Shown: piece after piece, positions 1-6,466 of the stretch | Position numbering within the stretch: position 1 is the first letter of the stretch | Layout: every line of letters begins with the position of its first letter | Assembly (NCBI GenBank): GCA_002419285.1 | Contig: DIFU01000020.1 | Coordinates: 1 to 30,804 of the forward strand | Length of the DNA stretch: 30,804 bases | Reading direction: 5' to 3' | Origin: Prolixibacteraceae bacterium UBA5740 | GTDB lineage: Bacteria > Bacteroidota > Bacteroidia > Bacteroidales > Prolixibacteraceae | Translations under genes and position numbers: made by a program | The notes under the pieces: model-generated | Database searches by the model: none | Told to the model about the DNA's origin: nothing | What the model saw: only the letters and a program-made list of their open reading frames with translations

Positions 1-524
1 TGCTCTTTCTGAAGCGAGGAAACCATGAAATGGACATAATCACGTGAATGGCGCATCCCATTTGACCAATCCTCAAGATAGATATTTACTTCAATTCCCA
101 TTTCTTCAGCTTTCGCGATAACCCCACGAATGTCATCAAGATGTTGTTCGGGTGTTTTTCTGAGCTGCTGGGTGACGTGTTTGTATGACCCTTTGCAAAG
201 TAAATTAATGACCTTGCCTCCTGCATTTTTTATCCAGTTGAGTGAGATGTCTCCGTCGACAAAACCAAGTATTTCAACTCTCTGGTCATATCCCCGGTCC
301 TTGGCCCAGGAAAGGATCTTTTTCGCTCCCTGGAATTCTCCTTCAGATACCCTGGCGGAGGCAACCTCAATTCGGTCGACCCCGACATCCTCCAATAAGA
401 TGCGCGCAACGCTTACCTTTTCCGTGTCACTGAATGCGACACCTGAAGTTTGTTCTCCATCGCGGAGCGTGGTATCCATTACGGTTACACACTGGTTGTT
501 GACGTTAACTTTTTGTCCGGTCAT
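1..524 (-). CDS. LeuA-like DRE-TIM synthase, 2-isopropylmalate or citramalate synthase type (partial, C-terminus outside window)
   Basis: This is the N-terminal part (about 174 residues) of a second member of the isopropylmalate/homocitrate/citramalate synthase family, which condenses acetyl-CoA with a 2-oxoacid. The motif DTTLRDGEQ lies at residues 17-25 and holds the catalytic Arg and metal-binding Asp. Further on come LLEDVGVDRIEVASARVS and EDWSNGM, typical of the second LeuA-like protein found beside leuCD in Bacteroidota. Its ATG overlaps the leuD stop in an ATGA arrangement (522-524 against 521-523), so it is very likely translationally coupled to leuD. It differs clearly from the full leuA at 2792-4294. 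Substrate is uncertain: annotations in the phylum usually say 2-isopropylmalate synthase, but a citramalate synthase role is possible. The reading frame stays open to base 1. Confidence 0.85.
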   Translation of the reverse strand, partial: MTGQKVNVNNQCVTVMDTTLRDGEQTSGVAFSDTEKVSVARILLEDVGVDRIEVASARVSEGEFQGAKKILSWAKDRGYDQRVEILGFVDGDISLNWIKNAGGKVINLLCKGSYKHVTQQLRKTPEQHLDDIRGVIAKAEEMGIEVNIYLEDWSNGMRHSRDYVHFMVSSLQKE

Positions 525-1114
525 TGTTTTGATTTTTCAAATTCTGTTATCTCGTCCTTTAGGCTGACCAGATAGTCAATGTCATCCAATCCGTTGATCA
601 GGCAATGCTTTTTATAGGGATTGATATCGAAAGTCTCGGATTCGCCGGAAGTGAGGTTGACAATGCTCTGGGTTGCCAGGTCAACCTTGAATTCGGCACC
701 GGGATTTTGTTCGACTGTGTCCAGAAGTTTCTGGAGGAATCCGGGAGTAACCACAACGGGGAGCAAACCGTTATTCAATGCATTGTTCTTAAAGATGTCG
801 GCAAAAAAGCTGCTTACCACTACCCGGAATCCGTAATCATAGAGCGCCCATGCCGCATGTTCACGACTGGAGCCACTACCAAAGTTCTTGCCTGCAATGA
901 GTATTTTACCCGAATAAGTCGGATTGTTGAGTACAAAATCGGGTTTGGGCTGATTTTGCCTGTCATAGCGCCAATCCCTGAAAAGGTTGTCACCAAATCC
1001 TTTTCGCTCAACCGCTTTCAAAAAGCGGGCGGGGATAATCTGGTCTGTATCCACATTTTCGACCTGCAGTGGAATTGCGGTCGATACCAGTGTTGAAAAT
1101 TTATCGTAAGCCAT
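521..1114 (-). CDS. leuD: 3-isopropylmalate dehydratase small subunit
   Basis: The small subunit of isopropylmalate isomerase works with LeuC to convert 2-isopropylmalate to 3-isopropylmalate in leucine synthesis. The protein has 197 residues, the normal length (E. coli LeuD is about 201). It carries the swivel-domain signature GSGSSREHAAWAL near residues 77-89 and an N-terminal VENVDTDQIIPARFL stretch that is standard for the family. The ATG at 1112-1114 fits the usual N-terminus. It follows leuC after a 156-nt gap containing a hairpin, and its stop overlaps the start of the downstream LeuA-like gene by ATGA. No key residue appears to be missing. Confidence 0.96.
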   Translation of the reverse strand: MAYDKFSTLVSTAIPLQVENVDTDQIIPARFLKAVERKGFGDNLFRDWRYDRQNQPKPDFVLNNPTYSGKILIAGKNFGSGSSREHAAWALYDYGFRVVVSSFFADIFKNNALNNGLLPVVVTPGFLQKLLDTVEQNPGAEFKVDLATQSIVNLTSGESETFDINPYKKHCLINGLDDIDYLVSLKDEITEFEKSKQ

Positions 1115-1145
1115 TTTTTGTTTTTTATCAGAACATTCATGAAAT

Positions 1146-1171
1146 AAACCCTTATTGGTTTCGAAGGGTTT
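1146..1171 (-). repeat. Hairpin in the leuC-leuD gap
   Basis: An 8-bp perfect inverted repeat (AAACCCTT with AAGGGTTT, 10-nt loop) sits in the 156-nt space between leuC and leuD. On the minus strand it is followed by TATTTC, too short a U-run for a convincing terminator. It could be a weak partial terminator or a processing or stability hairpin that sets the LeuC:LeuD ratio. The rest of the gap shows no reading frame of note. Confidence 0.4.
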
Positions 1172-1270
1172 GATGCTTCTAAATTGATACTTTTCTAATT
1201 ATATGATTTCACGGTTGTTTTACCAAGGCTGGCATCAAACTGTCAGTGTGATTGTTACATTGGTTGTTAG

Positions 1271-2677
1271 TCATGCGTCCATCAGTTCACGTGGATCGGT
1301 GACCACACCTGTAATGGCCGCAGCGGCTGCCGTAAGCGGACTGGCTAACAGGGTTCGTGCGCCAGGTCCCTGACGGCCTTCAAAATTTCGGTTGGAAGTT
1401 GAGACGGCATACTTTCCTTCCGGAATTTTGTCATCATTCATGGCTAGGCAAGCTGAACAACCGGGTTGCCTGAATTTGAATCCGGCCTCGGTCAATATTT
1501 CCACCAGACCTTCCTCGCGGGCGGCTCGTTCCACCTGTTTTGAGCCGGGCACAATCCATGCAGTTACGCTGGGAGCTTTTTTCTTTCCCTTGACAAATGC
1601 GGCAAATGCACGGAGGTCTTCAATCCGGCCATTGGTACAGCTTCCAACGAATACAAAATCAATCGGCTTGCCGAGCATTTTATCTCCGGGATGGTAACCC
1701 ATGTATTCGAGTGACTTTTGAAATGTCAGCAGGTCAGAACCAGAAAGTTCCTCTCCGGTTGGGATTGCCTTTGTGACACCGGTGCCCATGCCCGGATTCG
1801 TTCCATACGTAATCATCGGTTCAATATCCGCAGCATCGAAATGGAATTCGGTGTCGAAAACGGCATTTTCATCGGTAGGCAGGCTTTTCCAATAGGCGAG
1901 GGCTTTATCCCACTCTTCGCCCTTGGGTGCATACTCCCGTCCCTTGATGTATTCAAATGTGGTTTCGTCGGGGGCGATCAGTCCACCCCTGGCGCCACTC
2001 TCGATACTCATGTTGCAAAGGGTCATCCGTCCTTCCATCGAAAGGCTCGTAATGGCCGTGCCGGCATATTCAATGAAATGTCCGGTTCCACCACTGGTGG
2101 TGATTTGTGAAATGATATACAATGCGATGTCCTTCGCTGTCACACCCTTTTTTAACTGGCCGTCAACGGTGATTCTCATTTTCTTGGGCTTGGGCTGCAA
2201 AATACACTGACTTGCCAGAACCATTTCCACTTCCGAGGTGCCTATCCCGAAGGCTACGGCTCCAAAAGCGCCATGGGTGCTGGTATGGCTGTCGCCGCAT
2301 ACAATGGTTCTTCCGGGCTGGGTAATCCCCAGTTCCGGACCGATAACGTGAACAATCCCATGCCAGGGGTGATTGAGCCCACACAGCTGAATCCCATGCT
2401 TTTCACAGTTCTTGGTCAACATGTCAACCTGGTGTCTCGAGAGATCTTCCTGGATAGTCAGGTGCTGGTCAATGGTCGGAACGTTGTGGTCGGGTGTGGC
2501 AATGGTATTCTGTGGCCTGTAAACTTTCAGGCCACGATTCTCCAGTCCGAGAAAAGCCACCGGACTGGTCACTTCGTGTACCAGATGCCGGTCGATATAC
2601 AATACATCGGGACCGCCTTCCACTTGTGTGACGACATGGCTGTCCCATATTTTATCAAAAAGCGTTTTTGTTGCCAT
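1271..2677 (-). CDS. leuC: 3-isopropylmalate dehydratase large subunit
   Basis: The large, [4Fe-4S]-bearing subunit of isopropylmalate isomerase has 468 residues, matching the family (E. coli 466). Visible landmarks are the N-terminal TLFDKIWDSHVV, CGDSHTSTHGAFGA in the aconitase active-site region, VGSCTNGRIEDLR and PGCSACLAMN. The last two supply the three cluster cysteines (one in SCTNGR and two in CSAC). The ATG at 2675-2677 is preceded directly by the TAA of a possible 17-codon ORF. It lies between leuA (114-nt gap with an inverted repeat) and leuD. The same isomerase could also process citramalate if the downstream synthase makes it. Confidence 0.97.
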   Translation of the reverse strand: MATKTLFDKIWDSHVVTQVEGGPDVLYIDRHLVHEVTSPVAFLGLENRGLKVYRPQNTIATPDHNVPTIDQHLTIQEDLSRHQVDMLTKNCEKHGIQLCGLNHPWHGIVHVIGPELGITQPGRTIVCGDSHTSTHGAFGAVAFGIGTSEVEMVLASQCILQPKPKKMRITVDGQLKKGVTAKDIALYIISQITTSGGTGHFIEYAGTAITSLSMEGRMTLCNMSIESGARGGLIAPDETTFEYIKGREYAPKGEEWDKALAYWKSLPTDENAVFDTEFHFDAADIEPMITYGTNPGMGTGVTKAIPTGEELSGSDLLTFQKSLEYMGYHPGDKMLGKPIDFVFVGSCTNGRIEDLRAFAAFVKGKKKAPSVTAWIVPGSKQVERAAREEGLVEILTEAGFKFRQPGCSACLAMNDDKIPEGKYAVSTSNRNFEGRQGPGARTLLASPLTAAAAAITGVVTDPRELMDA

Positions 2678-2743
2678 TTATATATTTTTTTTCATTGAAC
2701 CCCATGCATCCGGACTCCTGATTTTGGCCATTTAATGCATGGG
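2678..2743 (-). repeat. Inverted repeat and tiny ORF between leuA and leuC
   Basis: CCCATGCAT (2701-2709) and ATGCATGGG (2735-2743) form a perfect 9-bp inverted repeat around a 25-nt loop. On the transcribed minus strand it is followed by A-rich, not U-rich, sequence, so it is not an intrinsic terminator. A 17-codon ORF (2731 down to 2678, peptide MAKIRSPDAWGSMKKNI) starts inside the loop, and its TAA abuts the leuC ATG. The hairpin may stabilise or process the mRNA. The ORF may be chance or a coupling peptide. Confidence 0.4.
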
Positions 2744-2791
2744 CCTTGTAAATAGTATGAATTAAATTTATCCCAATTTGTTGAAATTTGG

Positions 2792-4294
2792 CTACTTGAC
2801 AGGCAGCTTGTTGATGGCATCCAGGAATGCTTCCACCGATGCGGTAATGATATCGGTGTGGGCTCCGAATCCGTGAAAAATATTACCCTCAAAATCAACC
2901 TGCATATGCACCTTTCCAACATCATCGCTTCCCCGGGTGATCGCCTGAATCAGGAATTCTTCAAGGACAACCTGTCGGTGAATGATTTGCTTCACCGCTT
3001 TGATCGCAGCATCAACAGGTCCGTTGCCCGACGCGGTTGCATCAAATTTCTCCCCGGCGATATCGATTCTTACCGTTGCCATGGGAACCAGGTTTTTGCC
3101 TGTTACCACCTGCAAAAAGTCAAGTTTTATCCTGCGTTCCTGACGTGTGGCGTCACCAACCAGTAAGGCGATATCGTCATCACGGATCTCTTTTTTCTTG
3201 TCGGCAAGTTTCAGGAACTCATCGTAAATTTTATCAAGTTTTTCTTTGTCGAGGCTGAACCCAAGGAGTTCAAGCCTGTGGTTGAGTGCTGCACGGCCAC
3301 TTCGCGCCGTAAGAAGGATCGATGATTCATTGATTCCAACATCTTTGGGATCCATGATTTCATAATTCTCGCGGTTTTTCAATACGCCATCCTGATGGAT
3401 GCCCGATGAATGGGCAAAAGCGTTTCGACCCACGATCGCTTTATTGGGCTGAACAGGCATGTTCATCAGGTTGGATACCAACCGGCTGGTCCGATAGATG
3501 TTCTGGGTATTGATGTTTGTGTCGATACCGAGCATCTGATAGCGGCTTTTCAGGATCATGACCACCTCTTCGAGCGAAGTATTTCCGGCTCGTTCACCAA
3601 TTCCGTTGATGGTTACCTCTGCCTGTCGGGCACCGTTCATAATTCCGGCTATCGTATTGGCTGTGGCCATGCCCAGGTCATTATGGCAATGCGTTGCAAT
3701 GATTACATTGTCGATTCCTTTGACATTTTCTTTCAGGTATCGGATTTTTTCGCCAAACTCGAAAGGAAGGGTGTAGCCCGTGGTGTCGGGGATATTGACA
3801 ACCGTTGCGCCTGCCTTGATGACAGCCTCGACCACCCTCGCCAGATATTCGTTTTCCGTGCGTCCGGCATCCTCGGCATAAAACTCTACGTCTTCGACGT
3901 ACTTCTTGGCATATTTTACGGCTTCAACTGCCCGCTCAATAATCGCCTCAGGATTAGAATTGAGTTTGTAATGGATGTGGAAGAATGATGTTCCGATGCC
4001 AGTATGGATCCTGCCCCTTTTTGCGTGCTTCAGGGATTCTGCAGCTACGTCAATATCTTTCTGGACCGCTCTGGTGAGGGCACAGATGGATGGCCAGGTG
4101 ACCGCCTTCGAAATTTCAACTACGGATTCAAAATCGCCCGGACTTGAAATGGGAAATCCGGCCTCAATGATGTCAACGCCCAATTCTTCCAATGCCTTGG
4201 CAACTTCAATCTTCTCGATGGTGTTCAGCTGACAGCCCGGGACCTGCTCTCCGTCCCGAAGCGTTGTGTCGAAAATGTACAATTTGTCACTCAT
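2792..4294 (-). CDS. leuA: 2-isopropylmalate synthase
   Basis: This enzyme catalyses the first committed step of leucine synthesis: 2-oxoisovalerate plus acetyl-CoA gives 2-isopropylmalate. The 500-residue protein has the full two-part layout. The catalytic TIM barrel has FDTTLRDGEQVPG at residues 8-20 (Arg13, Asp14) and the metal-binding THCHNDLG with His202 and His204. The C-terminal LeuA dimer/regulatory domain spans roughly residues 385-500 (VTGKNLVPMATVRIDIAGE, GNGPVDAA) and in known enzymes binds leucine for feedback inhibition. The start ATG (4292-4294) gives the standard N-terminus MSDKLYIFD. It is the first structural gene after the leu attenuator, so its transcription should depend on readthrough at 4321-4353. 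Confidence 0.96.
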   Translation of the reverse strand: MSDKLYIFDTTLRDGEQVPGCQLNTIEKIEVAKALEELGVDIIEAGFPISSPGDFESVVEISKAVTWPSICALTRAVQKDIDVAAESLKHAKRGRIHTGIGTSFFHIHYKLNSNPEAIIERAVEAVKYAKKYVEDVEFYAEDAGRTENEYLARVVEAVIKAGATVVNIPDTTGYTLPFEFGEKIRYLKENVKGIDNVIIATHCHNDLGMATANTIAGIMNGARQAEVTINGIGERAGNTSLEEVVMILKSRYQMLGIDTNINTQNIYRTSRLVSNLMNMPVQPNKAIVGRNAFAHSSGIHQDGVLKNRENYEIMDPKDVGINESSILLTARSGRAALNHRLELLGFSLDKEKLDKIYDEFLKLADKKKEIRDDDIALLVGDATRQERRIKLDFLQVVTGKNLVPMATVRIDIAGEKFDATASGNGPVDAAIKAVKQIIHRQVVLEEFLIQAITRGSDDVGKVHMQVDFEGNIFHGFGAHTDIITASVEAFLDAINKLPVK

Positions 4295-4320
4295 ATCGTT
4301 CTTATTGATTTTTACCTATT

Positions 4321-4353
4321 AAAAAAAAGCCATCCTCTTTTCCTGAGAATGGC
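4321..4353 (-). terminator. leuA attenuator terminator
   Basis: On the minus strand GCCATTCTC and GAGGATGGC form a 9-bp stem (one G-U pair) with a 7-nt loop, followed at once by a run of eight U. It lies between the leader peptide and leuA, 26 nt before the leuA ATG, which is where an attenuator terminator belongs. The 5' arm is shared with the antiterminator helix. Confidence 0.88.
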
Positions 4354-4416
4354 CTTCTTAATCCTTCATTGTTGCACCAATATACCATTCTCAGTTCTTC
4401 ATCCATAGGATTAGAA
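4343..4416 (-). promoter_or_regulatory. leuA attenuator: antiterminator and protector pairings
   Basis: CTGAGAATGG (4385-4394, overlapping the leader TGA) is a perfect 10-bp complement of CCATTCTCAG (4343-4352), which includes the terminator 5' arm. The two structures are therefore mutually exclusive. A second pairing joins TTCTAATCCT (4407-4416, inside leader codons Ile14-Leu17) to AGGATTAAGAA (4355-4365), 10 bp with a one-base bulge. This would trap the CTGAG strand in a loop. Inference: a ribosome stalled on Ile/Leu codons opens the second helix and lets the antiterminator form. A ribosome reaching the stop codon covers CTGAG and lets the terminator form. Confidence 0.82.
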
Positions 4417-4456
4417 TAATAATACCGAGAAGGGAAATATTGTTTACACTTTTCAT
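4391..4456 (-). CDS. leu operon leader peptide (attenuator)
   Basis: A 21-residue ORF starts at ATG 4454-4456 and ends at TGA 4391-4393. It begins MKSVNNISLLG and continues IIILILWMKN, so 9 of its 21 residues are Ile or Leu, with six in a row (codons 12-17), plus one Val. Position, composition and the overlap of its stop codon with an antiterminator segment all mark it as the regulatory leader of leuA. The peptide itself probably has no function. It sits just downstream of a candidate promoter box at 4478-4485. Too short for ordinary gene callers. Confidence 0.85.
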   Translation of the reverse strand: MKSVNNISLLGIIILILWMKN

Positions 4457-4477
4457 GATTAAACTTACACTTTGATG

Positions 4478-4485
4478 CAAATATG
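4478..4485 (-). promoter_or_regulatory. Candidate -7 promoter box for the leu unit
   Basis: CATATTTG on the minus strand matches the Bacteroidota -7 consensus TAnnTTTG at seven of eight positions. It lies 21 nt upstream of the leader ATG. I cannot find a good TTTG -33 element at the usual distance; the upstream sequence is simply AT-rich. Confidence 0.35.
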
Positions 4486-4603
4486 ACAATAATATTTTTA
4501 AATAAAAGAAAAAGGACTGTTTTTTGTATAAATATTAATATAAAAGTCGATAAGTTGTCAGAATTTGGCAGTTTGAAATCATTATAAATACTTGCATTCA
4601 GAC

Positions 4604-4652
4604 GATTGAATAAAAGGGTAATGTCTGAATATTTTACCCTTTTATTTCAATC
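4604..4652 (-). terminator. Strong inverted repeat ending the ilv unit
   Basis: GATTGAATAAAAGGGTAA and its complement form an 18-bp stem with a single bulged T and a 12-nt loop. The inner 13 bp (4609-4621 with 4634-4646) are perfect. It lies 68 nt past the ilvC stop, upstream of the leu leader. The 3' arm is T-rich (CCCTTTTATTCAATC), so it can act as an intrinsic terminator. This implies that leuA-leuC-leuD are transcribed mainly from their own promoter. Confidence 0.6.
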
Positions 4653-4719
4653 TTATAGCCTTGTTCAATCAAACATGCCCCTTAAAAGGGAGCCGAATAA
4701 TTGAAGGATGGATCAATAG

Positions 4720-5763
4720 CTATTTTCCAGGGCGTAGTTTTCGCACGGCAGCCCCTGCCTGCCACATTTCAGAATCACGAAGTTCCTTCAATTCTGAGTC
4801 GAGACCTTGCCTGTAATCGGCTTTACTGTTGGTGTCGATACTTCTCTGGGCTTCGTTGCCTTTTGCAACTTCCTTGTAAAGTTCGTCGAAAACGGGTTTG
4901 GTCGCATCACGGAATTTTTTCCACCAGTCGAGGGCTCCCCGTTGTGCTGTGGTTGAACAGTTGGCATACATCCAGTCCATGCCATTTTCGGCAACCAGCG
5001 GCATCAGGCTCTGGGTAAGCTCTTCGACGGTTTCGTTGAATGCCTCGGAAGGGGAGTGGCCATTCTGTCGCAGGGTTTCGTATTGTGCGGCAAAAATTCC
5101 CTGGATGGCACCCATTAGGGTTCCTCTCTCACCAGTGAGGTCAGAATAAACTTCATTTTGAAAGGTTGTCTGGAATAGATATCCCGAGCCAACACCAATT
5201 CCCAATGCAACTACTCTGTCACGGGCCTTTCCTGTGGCATCCTGATAGATGGCATAACTTGAATTGAGCCCTGCTCCCTGCAGGAAGAGTCGGCGAAGAC
5301 TGGTTCCTGATCCTTTGGGTGCGATAAGGATTACATCCACATCTTTTGGCGGAACAATGCCAGTTCGTTCGCTATAGGTAATCCCAAAACCATGTGAGAA
5401 ATAGAGTGCTTTACCTGCAGTCAGGTGCTTTTTGACTGTAGGCCACATGGCTATCTGGGCAGCATCTGAAAGAAGATATTGAATGATTGTGGCTTTTTGG
5501 CAAGCTTCTTCAATTTCAAAAAGGGTTTCTCCGGGGACCCAACCATCATTGACTGCCTTATCCCATGTTTTGGAATTCTTCCTTTGTCCAATAATGACAT
5601 TGAAGCCATTGTCACGAAGATTAAGGCTTTGACCCGGACCTTGAACTCCATAGCCTATGATTGCGATTACCTCGTCTTTTAAAACTTCTCTAGCTTTTTC
5701 AATCGGGAATTCTTCCCTGAGTACCACTTCCTCCTGTACTCCACCAAAATTAATTTTTGCCAT
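4720..5763 (-). CDS. ilvC: Ketol-acid reductoisomerase
   Basis: The enzyme isomerises and reduces acetolactate or acetohydroxybutyrate with NAD(P)H in valine, leucine and isoleucine synthesis. The 347-residue protein has the nucleotide-binding loop GYGVQGPGQS at residues 37-46, then GQRKNSKTW for cofactor phosphate contact, and the metal-binding knotted domain with DLTGERGTLMGA and ETVEELTQSL. Length and sequence match the Bacteroidota form. It is the last gene of the ilvDBNC unit, 81 nt after ilvN, and is followed by the inverted repeat at 4604-4652. The ATG at 5761-5763 gives the expected N-terminus. Confidence 0.96.
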   Translation of the reverse strand: MAKINFGGVQEEVVLREEFPIEKAREVLKDEVIAIIGYGVQGPGQSLNLRDNGFNVIIGQRKNSKTWDKAVNDGWVPGETLFEIEEACQKATIIQYLLSDAAQIAMWPTVKKHLTAGKALYFSHGFGITYSERTGIVPPKDVDVILIAPKGSGTSLRRLFLQGAGLNSSYAIYQDATGKARDRVVALGIGVGSGYLFQTTFQNEVYSDLTGERGTLMGAIQGIFAAQYETLRQNGHSPSEAFNETVEELTQSLMPLVAENGMDWMYANCSTTAQRGALDWWKKFRDATKPVFDELYKEVAKGNEAQRSIDTNSKADYRQGLDSELKELRDSEMWQAGAAVRKLRPGK

Positions 5764-5844
5764 TGTATAACTTTTAAATGATTTAAAACTTTGTTTTTTT
5801 TGATTTTTCAGATGACTATTAAGTTACGGTGATTTCAGATGATT

Positions 5845-6387
5845 TCAATCCATGCTGTTTAAAAAAGCATCCCTTTCTTTCAGGAATTCCGAAAGTCTTT
5901 CAATGGGATCCCTTGTCAGGGCCACCCGCCCCGACCGTATAAACTGCATAACCTTAAACTGGTTCAGTTGTTCAAACAGTGCCTGGGTTTCATCTTTATG
6001 GCCGGTCTTTTCAATGACGGTAAATTCCCTGGTTATTTCTAGGATCCGGGCACCCGAGTTCCTGACAATGTTTTCAATCTGGTCGCTGTCATACAGTGCC
6101 TCTGTTGGGACTTTATAAAGCGCAATCTCCTGGTATATCAACTCCTGGTTGGTGTGATAGAAGGCTTTCAGTACATCGACGATTTTCTCTATTTGTGCCA
6201 CTACTTTCTTGACCTGGTCTTCGTTCACTTTTATGACAATCGTGAATTTGTAAACACCGGCGATGGCTGATTCTGAAACGGTCAGACTTTCAATATTTAT
6301 TTTCCGCCTCGTAAATACGATGGTGATTCTGGCGAGTAACCCGATGTGGTTCTCTGAGAAAACGGTTATATTATATTCCTGTTTCAT
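5845..6387 (-). CDS. ilvN: Acetolactate synthase small (regulatory) subunit
   Basis: This is the regulatory subunit of acetohydroxyacid synthase, which activates IlvB and mediates valine feedback. The protein has 180 residues. The N-terminal ACT domain covers about residues 4-75 (NITVFSENHIGLLARITIVFTRR, then INIESLTVSES). The C-terminal part (about 85-175) has RNSGARILEITREFTVIEKTGH and the FIRSGRVALTR stretch typical of the family. It lies 79 nt after ilvB and 81 nt before ilvC on the same strand. Alternative names ilvH and ilvN are equivalent here. Confidence 0.94.
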   Translation of the reverse strand: MKQEYNITVFSENHIGLLARITIVFTRRKINIESLTVSESAIAGVYKFTIVIKVNEDQVKKVVAQIEKIVDVLKAFYHTNQELIYQEIALYKVPTEALYDSDQIENIVRNSGARILEITREFTVIEKTGHKDETQALFEQLNQFKVMQFIRSGRVALTRDPIERLSEFLKERDAFLNSMD

Positions 6388-6466
6388 TTGGATATTTTTT
6401 TATGGTTTGTCTCCATTGACACGGAGTCATTATTTTGTTTTTTAAAGTGAAACTTACCCCAAAAAG

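Noticed and set aside
130..567. Plus-strand ORFs opposite leuA-like, leuD and other ilv/leu genes
   Set aside because: They are shadows of strongly recognised minus-strand genes.
4295..4719. T-box riboswitch upstream of leuA
   Set aside because: No T-box core or specifier-loop architecture is seen; the leader peptide and paired terminator explain the region better.
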